From the NCBI GenBank assembly GCA_017543025.1, contig JAFYGX010000199.1:1-11027 (forward strand): a stretch of 11,027 nucleotides of DNA, given 5' to 3'. Numbering within the stretch: position 1 is the first letter of the stretch; every line of letters starts with the position of its first letter. This document shows, in pieces, positions 5,048 to 11,027 of this stretch. The translations under genes were made by a program, and so were the position numbers. Below the pieces are notes generated by a model. That model had not been told where the DNA came from. It searched no databases and saw only the letters and a list, made by a program, of their open reading frames with translations. The DNA is from Solobacterium sp. (GTDB lineage: Bacteria > Bacillota_I > Bacilli_A > Erysipelotrichales > Erysipelotrichaceae).

Positions 5048-7582
5048 ATGAAGCTACTGAAGAAAACAGCTGCGGGATTGCTCAGTATTCTGATCATCCT
5101 GCCGAATGCAGGCTGTGAGCAGTCAGGGGTGTCGTCAACCGGTACGGAACCGATTGATGTGCCGGAGCTGACCGATGAAGAGCGGGCCAAGCTCGATGAA
5201 CTGTTTGCGATGCTGAAGGAAGAAAGCGGCGAATCTGAGACGAAACCGGCAGAAAGCGCAAAACCGGCAGAAAGCGCGAAACCGGCAGAAAGCGCGAAAC
5301 CGGCAGAAAGTGCGAAACCGGCAGAGAGTGCAAAGCCGGAAGAAAGTGCAAAACCGGAAGAGAGTGCGAAGCCGGAAGAAAGTGCGAAGCTGGAAGAAAG
5401 TGCAAAACCGGCGGAGAGTGCGAAACCGGCGGAGAGTGCGAAACCGGAAGAGAGTGCGAAGCCGGAAGAAAGCGCAAAACCAGCAGAGAGTGAACCGGGT
5501 ACAGAAGAGAAGAGCGACAAAACGGAATCGACACAGAAATCCGAAACGGAGGACAATCAGAACGCAGAGGAAGCGAAAAAACTCGTTGAAACCCTGCTGG
5601 AACGCAAAGACGATCCGTTCTATAAAGCTGATGAAAGCGGCCATGGGTCACATACGCTGCAGGAGCTGCTTGATCATTACAGCAGAGCAGACAGCAGCGA
5701 GGCAGAGCGGTATTTAAGTGCGCTTGCGTACTACACAGCGGAAAACACCTGGGATACGCAACCGGAAGAGACTGTCATAAAGCTGTATGAAGGAATGAAG
5801 AATGAAGTGCTGGCGCAGTACGAACAGAAAGAGCTGTCAATGCTTCGCTGCCGGATGAATACAGATGATGCGGATGCGGCGGAACAGTGGGTGCGTGATA
5901 TGACGGTCTGTTCGGATCTGGAACGGAACGTCAGTGATGTGATGAAAGCACTGCTGAGCGGCCCGTACGCTTCTGCGTTTGATGATGTCCTCGATGCGAA
6001 GGAAAAGAACCGGTTTTTGAACAGCCCGAAGCTGACGGAAGCAGCGGTTCAGCTGAACGGAGAGTTTTATGAGCTGATGACGGATTATATGACCGCAGTC
6101 AGTCAGGGCATTATTGTTGAGCATGACAAGAAAGCATATACGGAAGCGGAAATTGAAGAACTGGAAGAGGGAGAGCTGAAACAGAAACTTCAGGAAACGG
6201 CGGATCGAAAGAGCGATGAGCTCTATCCGCAGCTGTACAGGAAGATTCTTGTCAACCGGAATGAATTCGCCCGTGAATGCGGTTATGAAAGCTATGCGGA
6301 ATACTGCCGGAATGCAGGTCTTTGCGATAATACGGCGGACGATATCACAAAGCTTCGCACGAAGATCGGCGGGATAACGGCAGATCTGAAAGAGATTGCG
6401 GATATCTGTGCCGGAACTGCAGATCCTTCAAAGAGTAAGATCGAAGGGGATGTTTCCGCGATCTTTGAAACGCTTGCGAACAATCTGCCTGTGGATTCCG
6501 GGCTGCTGAGCGAATCACTGAAGTATCTGATCCGTCAGAAGCTTTACGCGGTCTCTGATGAGGGATCCTATGCGTCAGATGCGCATACGTCGCTGCTGCC
6601 GCGCTCTGCATCCGCAGCTGTTTTCTGCCGGCTGAACGGAACACTGGATGATGTCCTCATTCTGACGCATGAAGCGGGTCATTTTGCCAGTGCATATGCC
6701 AGAACGCCATCACTTGCCACAGCGGGAAACAGAAGTGTTGCGGAGATCGTTCCGTTGGCGCTCGAGCTGATCGCAAGCAGGAATCTGAATGCGGCGGGCA
6801 GTACGGATGCGGCCGATTATTCGGCTGTGCTTGTAAGAGATCTGATGCAGGAGGCACAGGAAGCGATCGCAGCCGCAGAGTTTGAACTGGAATGTTCTGC
6901 CAATCCGGAACTGACAGCGGAAGAGATGAACCGCAGATATGATGCGCTTGTAAAGGAGTGTTCCGGAGAAACCGGCGGGGAAAACGGGGCACAGAACCGC
7001 GGATGGATGCGGAAGATTTATCTGTTCTGTGATCCGTGCAGCGCCTTCTCCTGCGGGATTTCGACCCTGTCTGCCATTGAGCTTTATGAAGGATATCTCA
7101 ATGATCCGGAACAGGCGGCAGAGATAGCTGAAACACTGCTGAAGACAGATCCGTATGCTTCCTATGAAGAGACTGTAAACGCAGCAGGATTGCACAATAT
7201 GAAGGATCCTCAGAAGGCAGAAGAGGTGTGCAGCGTACTGCAGAAACACTACGAAGAAGTACTTGCGGCAGATATTGCGGAGGAGCTTCAGAAGACATAC
7301 GGAGAAAAGATCCGGATGATTCTCGATGAACTTGCACCGTATTTCCAGAAGCTTGAAACACTGCAGAAAAAATCAGAAGTTAAGGAAGAGCAGGCAGAAA
7401 AACCGGCTGAGACAGAAGCTGAAAAAGCGGAAGGTACAGCAAAGCCGGAAGCGTCAGAAAAGCCGCTGAACACGGATGAGCCGAAACAGAAGAACTCTGA
7501 AACGGATCCAAGCGCAGACAGCGGAACAGAACCGGAAAAAAGCGCAGAGCCTTCGCAGGATACAGCAGGAAAGAAAGCCTGA
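5048..7582 (+). CDS. Predicted surface lipoprotein with hexapeptide repeats and an M3-type (oligoendopeptidase F-like) domain
   Basis: The 844-residue product begins with a Lys-rich signal, a hydrophobic core (8-18), and Cys23 in LPNAGC. The position -3 residue is Asn, so the lipobox is imperfect, but lipid anchoring outside the membrane is likely. Residues 69-146 are 13 ESAKPA-like repeats, probably a flexible wall-spanning linker. A helical region follows, including RKILVNRNEFARECGYESYAEY (398-419 is the RKIL...YAEY part), typical of M3B peptidases. The zinc site is H541-E-A-G-H545 with Glu566 (in AEIVPLALE) as likely third ligand. Towards the end, at 653-670, the M3 region that normally carries a His and two Tyr reads KIYLFCDPCSAFSCG, so those residues seem lost (see findings). 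The last ~70 residues (775-844) are a Lys/Glu/Pro/Ala-rich tail. The GGGAGG-type site at 5034-5039 is well placed. It shares an operon with the ABC exporter and ends at a strong terminator. Confidence 0.8.
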   Translation: MKLLKKTAAGLLSILIILPNAGCEQSGVSSTGTEPIDVPELTDEERAKLDELFAMLKEESGESETKPAESAKPAESAKPAESAKPAESAKPAESAKPEESAKPEESAKPEESAKLEESAKPAESAKPAESAKPEESAKPEESAKPAESEPGTEEKSDKTESTQKSETEDNQNAEEAKKLVETLLERKDDPFYKADESGHGSHTLQELLDHYSRADSSEAERYLSALAYYTAENTWDTQPEETVIKLYEGMKNEVLAQYEQKELSMLRCRMNTDDADAAEQWVRDMTVCSDLERNVSDVMKALLSGPYASAFDDVLDAKEKNRFLNSPKLTEAAVQLNGEFYELMTDYMTAVSQGIIVEHDKKAYTEAEIEELEEGELKQKLQETADRKSDELYPQLYRKILVNRNEFARECGYESYAEYCRNAGLCDNTADDITKLRTKIGGITADLKEIADICAGTADPSKSKIEGDVSAIFETLANNLPVDSGLLSESLKYLIRQKLYAVSDEGSYASDAHTSLLPRSASAAVFCRLNGTLDDVLILTHEAGHFASAYARTPSLATAGNRSVAEIVPLALELIASRNLNAAGSTDAADYSAVLVRDLMQEAQEAIAAAEFELECSANPELTAEEMNRRYDALVKECSGETGGENGAQNRGWMRKIYLFCDPCSAFSCGISTLSAIELYEGYLNDPEQAAEIAETLLKTDPYASYEETVNAAGLHNMKDPQKAEEVCSVLQKHYEEVLAADIAEELQKTYGEKIRMILDELAPYFQKLETLQKKSEVKEEQAEKPAETEAEKAEGTAKPEASEKPLNTDEPKQKNSETDPSADSGTEPEKSAEPSQDTAGKKA
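5252..5485 (+). repeat. 13 tandem copies of an 18-bp unit inside the lipoprotein gene
   Basis: Each 18-bp unit encodes six residues, ESAKPA or the variant ESAKPE; one copy reads ESAKLE. The 13 complete units run end to end without interruption, and a degenerate copy (ETKPA) precedes them. Copies differ mainly at silent sites (GAA/GAG, AGC/AGT, GCA/GCG, AAA/AAG), which argues for older duplications kept in frame by selection. The copy number would be expected to vary between strains by slippage or recombination without changing the frame. Confidence 0.97.
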
Positions 7583-7619
7583 GCAGAAATACTCTGAAAA
7601 CCGGAATGAGAATCGGTAC

Positions 7620-7654
7620 GATACAGCAGGGATGTGCCTCTGCTGTATCTTTTT
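7620..7654 (+). terminator. Rho-independent terminator after the lipoprotein gene
   Basis: GATACAGCAG (7620-7629) pairs perfectly with CTGCTGTATC (7640-7649) across a 10-base loop, followed at once by five T residues (7650-7654). It lies 38 bases after the lipoprotein stop codon and ends the ABC exporter-lipoprotein unit. Confidence 0.9.
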
Positions 7655-7689
7655 GCGCAGTCCGTTCTGATACAAAGGGTACACGAACA

Positions 7690-7709
7690 AAAAAGCGAAA
7701 CAGCTTTTT
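7690..7709. other. Second, A/T-rich hairpin between the two units
   Basis: AAAAAGC (7690-7696) pairs with GCTTTTT (7703-7709) around a GAAACA loop. The stem is mostly A-T, so it is weak, but a T-run exists on both strands and it could serve as a minor back-up or bidirectional terminator. Confidence 0.3.
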
Positions 7710-7771
7710 GAACCAACCAGCGAAAAAAACTGAAATGGGCTTCGGGATTGCCACCATGAAAAGCGGGTTGA

Positions 7772-7780
7772 TGATATAAT
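7772..7780 (+). promoter_or_regulatory. Extended -10 promoter for cdaA-cdaR
   Basis: TGATATAAT (7772-7780) is a perfect extended -10 (TG, one base, TATAAT). The correctly spaced -35 position (about 7752-7757) is poor, as is common for extended -10 promoters. Transcription should start near 7787. This matters because an in-frame ATG at 7779 overlaps the -10 itself and would not be in the transcript. Confidence 0.7.
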
Positions 7781-7805
7781 GATTAACCGAAAGGAGCCGT
7801 TTGCC

Positions 7806-9455
7806 TTGTCAACTTATAACGTAAATCTGACACTAGAAAATATCCGCACGATCACAATCATGTTTCTGGATATTTTCATTATGTGGATGGTGCTATATAA
7901 CACGATTCGTCTTGTCCAGGCCAATTCGAAGACCGTACAGATCTTCAAGGGTGTATTGCTGATACTGATCATCGATATGCTGGCGACGCTGATCGGACTG
8001 AAAACCGTGTCCTATGTCACCAACATTTTCATTAACTGGGGATTTCTGGCAATTATCATCATATTTCAGCCGGAGATACGATCTGTGCTGGAGCGATTGG
8101 GCAAGACAAATGCCTTTTCACGGATTACGACGCTTACCGGCAATGAGAAGGAGAATCTCGTTGATCAGATCGTTACAGCAACAATGCTGCTGAGCAATGA
8201 TCAGACCGGTGCGCTGATTTCCATCGAGCAGAGCCATACGCTGGAAGACTTTATCGCAACCGGCACAAAGCTAAACTCTGATGTGACAGCAGAGCTGCTG
8301 ACATCGATTTTTGTTACCTCAACGCCGCTTCATGACGGAGCTGTTATTATCCGGGGTGACAAGATTGCCTGCGCCAGCGCCTATTTCCCGCCAACCAATC
8401 TGGAACTTCCTTCCCGTTACGGAGCCCGTCACAGAGCCGCAATCGGTATTTCTGAAATTACAGACGCGGTGACGATTGTTGTTTCAGAAGAGACCGGAGC
8501 GATTTCCATTACGGAAGGCGGTACGATTACAACAGTCAACCGCAAGCAGCTGAGAGATTATCTGCTGCGTGTGATCTGCGGTGAAGAAACCGAAGTAACC
8601 GGTTCCCGCCGGAATGAATCCGAAGTTCCTGCCAAGGAACAGGGACGGCAGGTTATTATCGACGATACCGTGAAACAGGCTGCCGCAGAACGCCGTGCTG
8701 CGGAGAAAAAAGCGGATGAGCAGATGAAGAACGGCTTTACGAGCACGATTTCCAAACTTGCGATCCGCCGTCAGGAAGCCAAGCAGCCGGAAAAGAAACC
8801 GGCGGAGAAGATTCCGGTTGAGGAAGTTGTCAACGCCGAGAATACCGTCACGCCTGCGAAGGAAGATGTCGTTGATGAAGGAATAGAGCGGCTGGAAGAA
8901 GGGTCGCATGACATCAAGCTGCCGCGGAAGAAGGAACGTCCTGTTCCGAGCTACCCGGACAGTACCGCTGCGCATCGGTTTGAAGAAAACAAGCGGGCTG
9001 AGATGGAAGCACAGGCTGAACTGAACCGTGCCCTTGAAGAAGAGAAAGCGGAACAGCAGCGCAAGCGCGAGGCTGCCGCAAGAGAAGCGCTTCGCAGAGA
9101 AGCGGAAGAGCGTGTCCGTCAGGCGGATGAGCGCCGGACGGCAGAAATGAAAGCCCGTCAGGAAGCGATAGCGAAAGAGAATGCAAGACGCGCCCAGCAG
9201 ATCCGTCAGGCACAGATGCGGGCTGCACAGTCCCGGAATCAGAATCCGGTTCCTCAGCAGCGCAGTCAGAACAGCGCACAGAACGGAAACACCGGAGCGA
9301 TCATCATTGACAACAGTTCCCGTCAGTTTGATACGACGAAGCTGGATATTTCCAAGATCATGGGAATGGACAATGAACTGGACAAGACATTCATGATGCT
9401 GGATTCTCTGGAAGACAAGGATCATACTTCTGATGAAAAAGGGGGTGATCAGTAA
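7806..9455 (+). CDS. cdaA: Diadenylate cyclase CdaA with a long coiled-coil C-terminal extension
   Basis: CdaA joins two ATP into cyclic di-AMP, which controls potassium uptake, osmotic balance and the cell wall. From a TTG start at 7806 the protein has 549 residues. AAGGAG at 7791-7796 lies 9 bases before it; an in-frame ATG at 7779 lies in the promoter -10 and is rejected. Three membrane helices (about 15-34, 46-64, 70-87) precede the DisA_N domain, which starts at FQPEIRSVLERLG (87-99) and carries the catalytic DGA in LHDGAVII (175-182) and the RHRAA motif (208-212). Thus the enzyme looks active. The usual CdaA ends near residue 270, but this one continues about 290 more residues: a charged Lys/Glu/Pro linker (262-390), a long Glu/Arg/Ala-rich coiled coil (about 392-477), a Gln/Asn-rich stretch, and a final segment (about 498-537) with IIIDNSS and LDISKIMGMDNELDKTF. 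Its stop overlaps the cdaR start by one base. Confidence 0.93.
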   Translation: MSTYNVNLTLENIRTITIMFLDIFIMWMVLYNTIRLVQANSKTVQIFKGVLLILIIDMLATLIGLKTVSYVTNIFINWGFLAIIIIFQPEIRSVLERLGKTNAFSRITTLTGNEKENLVDQIVTATMLLSNDQTGALISIEQSHTLEDFIATGTKLNSDVTAELLTSIFVTSTPLHDGAVIIRGDKIACASAYFPPTNLELPSRYGARHRAAIGISEITDAVTIVVSEETGAISITEGGTITTVNRKQLRDYLLRVICGEETEVTGSRRNESEVPAKEQGRQVIIDDTVKQAAAERRAAEKKADEQMKNGFTSTISKLAIRRQEAKQPEKKPAEKIPVEEVVNAENTVTPAKEDVVDEGIERLEEGSHDIKLPRKKERPVPSYPDSTAAHRFEENKRAEMEAQAELNRALEEEKAEQQRKREAAAREALRREAEERVRQADERRTAEMKARQEAIAKENARRAQQIRQAQMRAAQSRNQNPVPQQRSQNSAQNGNTGAIIIDNSSRQFDTTKLDISKIMGMDNELDKTFMMLDSLEDKDHTSDEKGGDQ

Positions 9456-10876
9456 TGCCGGAAAAGCAGAATGACATCCGCGAGAAGGAAGAGCAGGAAT
9501 CCAAAACAGAGCTTGCCAACCGGATCGCCGGTCAGTCGAGAAGGGTTGCCAGCACATACCAGCATATCGGCGACAATGTCGTCCGGATGATCCGCTGGTT
9601 CTCGACATTCATTGACAACACACTGTTCAACCGCCGCTATTCGAAATTCGTATCGCTGATTCTTGCGATATTGATGTATGCGGTTGTCAACTACAACAGC
9701 CGTGCCTCGATTTATACGAATACACTGCGTACTTCCAAGGAGCTCAGCAATGTTCCGGTTACGGCAAAATACAATGCCGATACCTTTGAGCTTACCGGAC
9801 TTCCGGAAATCGCGGATATTACAATCACGGGTGATGCGACAAGCGTTACCAGCGCCGCAAATGTCGACGGTGTGATCTTTGCAGATCTTGAAGGTCTGAC
9901 AGAAGGCACACATGAAGTGAAGCTTGAGGCGGAAGGCTATGGCTCCAACGTCTCTGTGAAGATCAATCCGAGCAATGCCGTAGTTACTCTGAAGAAGAAG
10001 ACAACGCAGGCGTATGATCTGAGCTATGACTTCATTAATCTCGACAAGATGGAGAATATCTATTCGGTCGGTACGCCGGAATTCGAATTTACCCGCGTCA
10101 ATGTACGTGCTTCAAAGGATACGCTGAATACGATTGCATTTATAAAGGCATTGATCGATGTCAGCGGTCAGACGTCAGACTTTACGCAGGATGCGCGTCT
10201 GGTAGCGTATGATGCGACCGGAATGCCGGTAAAAGCGGATATCTATCCGTCCACGATCGAAGTTAAGGTTCCGGTTACTTCACCGAACAAGACAGTCCCG
10301 ATTGAAGTCGAAATCACCGGAGATATTCCGGATGGTCAGGCAATTGACAATATCGAAATGGATCAGCAGTCGGTAACGATCTACGGACCGGAATCCGTAC
10401 TCGGCCAGATCGATAAAGTAGTTGTTACACTGAATGCTTCCACGATTACGAAGGATTCGACGATCATGCGGCCGATCACGCTTCCGGCCGGCGTCAACTC
10501 CAGCAACATCAACCAGATTACGGTTTCGATCAAGCTGGCGGAAGGTGTCTCCCGGACGATTGAGGGCGTTAAGATCAACTACCGCAACAACGTAAACAAC
10601 TACAAGGCTTCTACGCAGGATAACCGGACGACGACAAGCGTTACTGTATTCGGAACGGAAGCCAACATCGCGAATATCACCGCAGATACGATCAACGTAT
10701 ATGTTGATATGAAGGACGCCAAGCCTGGTCTGCAGAGCTTCCCTCTGGAAGTGGAGCAGCCTTCCGGCGGTCTTGTCCGGTATTCACTGACCGAGCCGAC
10801 ATTTGAACTGAATGTTCTCGGTGAGACGAATGCGGACGGCGGCGGTACGGAAAGCGCAGATGTCAACATCGGATAA
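9455..10876 (+). CDS. cdaR: CdaA regulator CdaR (YbbR-domain protein)
   Basis: CdaR is a membrane protein with extracytoplasmic YbbR domains; its membrane helix contacts CdaA and tunes c-di-AMP synthesis. The product has 473 residues. One membrane helix lies at 64-80 (KFVSLILAILMYAVVNY). The outside part holds about four YbbR repeats, near 95-181, 187-275, 279-362 and 366-456, recognised by recurring patterns such as NVPVTAKYN, VTIYGPESVL and VTVFGTEANI. The first 60 residues are charged and cytosolic, longer than the few residues usual before the helix. It ends in a Gly/Asp-rich tail. The ATG overlaps the cdaA stop (TAATG), with a near-perfect Shine-Dalgarno, AGGGGGTGATC, at 9440-9450. In most Firmicutes glmM follows; here no gene starts in the next 151 bases. 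Confidence 0.92.
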   Translation: MPEKQNDIREKEEQESKTELANRIAGQSRRVASTYQHIGDNVVRMIRWFSTFIDNTLFNRRYSKFVSLILAILMYAVVNYNSRASIYTNTLRTSKELSNVPVTAKYNADTFELTGLPEIADITITGDATSVTSAANVDGVIFADLEGLTEGTHEVKLEAEGYGSNVSVKINPSNAVVTLKKKTTQAYDLSYDFINLDKMENIYSVGTPEFEFTRVNVRASKDTLNTIAFIKALIDVSGQTSDFTQDARLVAYDATGMPVKADIYPSTIEVKVPVTSPNKTVPIEVEITGDIPDGQAIDNIEMDQQSVTIYGPESVLGQIDKVVVTLNASTITKDSTIMRPITLPAGVNSSNINQITVSIKLAEGVSRTIEGVKINYRNNVNNYKASTQDNRTTTSVTVFGTEANIANITADTINVYVDMKDAKPGLQSFPLEVEQPSGGLVRYSLTEPTFELNVLGETNADGGGTESADVNIG

Positions 10877-11027
10877 TCACAGAAAGAGGCGATCCAAATT
10901 TGTCCGGGGTGGCCGGAATTTCACTGCGAGATAACTCGGGGTAAGTTACACCCCATGACCGTTTAGAATATGTGAAATTTCAGAAGTATTGAGGTCAGAT
11001 ACTGTCGACTCACAGGCAGCTATCTGA
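10877..11027. other. Non-coding stretch with nested inverted repeats, possibly a mobile-element end
   Basis: No gene starts here. AATTTCAC (10917-10924) pairs with GTGAAATT (10972-10979) and the stem can extend by two pairs. Inside it, GGGGT pairs with ACCCC across AAGTTAC (about 10938-10954), and a TCCGG/CCGGA hairpin lies just before (10903-10917). The TGTCCGGGGTGGCCGGAA start at 10901 recalls left ends of IS21-family elements as I remember them, which begin with TG and carry repeated motifs. The window ends before a transposase could be seen. A structured RNA leader for the next gene is an equal alternative. Confidence 0.3.

Noticed and set aside
5252..5485. CRISPR-like or other regulatory repeat array
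   Set aside because: The repeats are contiguous with no spacers, in frame, and vary at silent codon positions, so they are coding.
4987..5717. Several long open frames across the repeat region, three on the - strand (4987-5556, 5094-5651, 5135-5644) and one on the + strand (5310-5717)
   Set aside because: They arise because an 18-bp repeat unit, a multiple of three, leaves any stop-free frame open throughout the array. Their proteins are low-complexity (FALSSG-type or RNRKR-type), and the + strand lipoprotein frame explains the region.
7476..7670. 64-residue open frame on the + strand at the lipoprotein end
   Set aside because: Lies in another frame of the lipoprotein tail and runs through the terminator hairpin; low-complexity shadow.
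7748..7780. TTGCCA (7748-7753) as the -35 of the cdaA promoter
   Set aside because: The gap to TATAAT would be 21 bases, too long; the extended -10 is the better explanation.
8484..9608. 374-residue open frame on the - strand
   Set aside because: It is antisense to the cdaA extension and cdaR start, whose + frame continues the clear cyclase protein and runs into cdaR with a good binding site. The antisense product has no recognisable domain.

Overview
The window looks like a Bacillota (Firmicutes) chromosome segment of roughly mid-range G+C. Evidence: strong GGAGG-type ribosome binding sites, extended -10 promoters, the cdaA-cdaR (diadenylate cyclase and YbbR regulator) pair, and a rimM-trmD pair. 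Protein style is compatible with an Erysipelotrichia- or Clostridia-like lineage, but this is an impression and not a phylogenetic result. All recognised genes are on the + strand.

Region 1 (1-1443): an upstream stretch with hairpins and a good promoter, then rimM and trmD overlapping by 4 bases. These are a ribosome maturation factor and the tRNA m1G37 methyltransferase. rplS, which often follows trmD, is not here.

Region 2 (1444-2955): a short intergenic with a 12-bp palindrome, then a cytosolic protein of unknown function (possibly DUF4299-like) overlapping a GNAT acetyltransferase by 8 bases. The two genes are probably translated together.

Region 3 (2956-7654): a complete ABC exporter half-transporter (membrane plus ATPase domains), then 42 bases later a large predicted lipoprotein. 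The lipoprotein has 13 tandem hexapeptide repeats, an M3-type zinc peptidase domain with HExxH, and a charged C-terminal tail. Its usual M3 substrate-binding His/Tyr positions appear to be lost. A textbook rho-independent terminator ends this unit.

Region 4 (7655-10876): a new promoter with a perfect extended -10 drives cdaA, whose real start is most likely a TTG, and then cdaR, which overlaps cdaA by 1 base. CdaA carries about 290 extra C-terminal residues, largely coiled coil, not present in usual CdaA proteins of about 270 residues. CdaR has about 60 extra residues before its membrane segment. Together they would make and regulate c-di-AMP at the membrane.

Region 5 (10877-11027): no gene starts here. 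glmM usually follows cdaR, but instead there is a stretch with nested inverted repeats that could be the edge of an insertion element or a structured RNA. It is cut by the window end.

The most unusual items are the extended CdaA/CdaR pair and the repeat-bearing M3-like lipoprotein with an altered active site. No clearly new multi-gene system could be demonstrated from this sequence alone.
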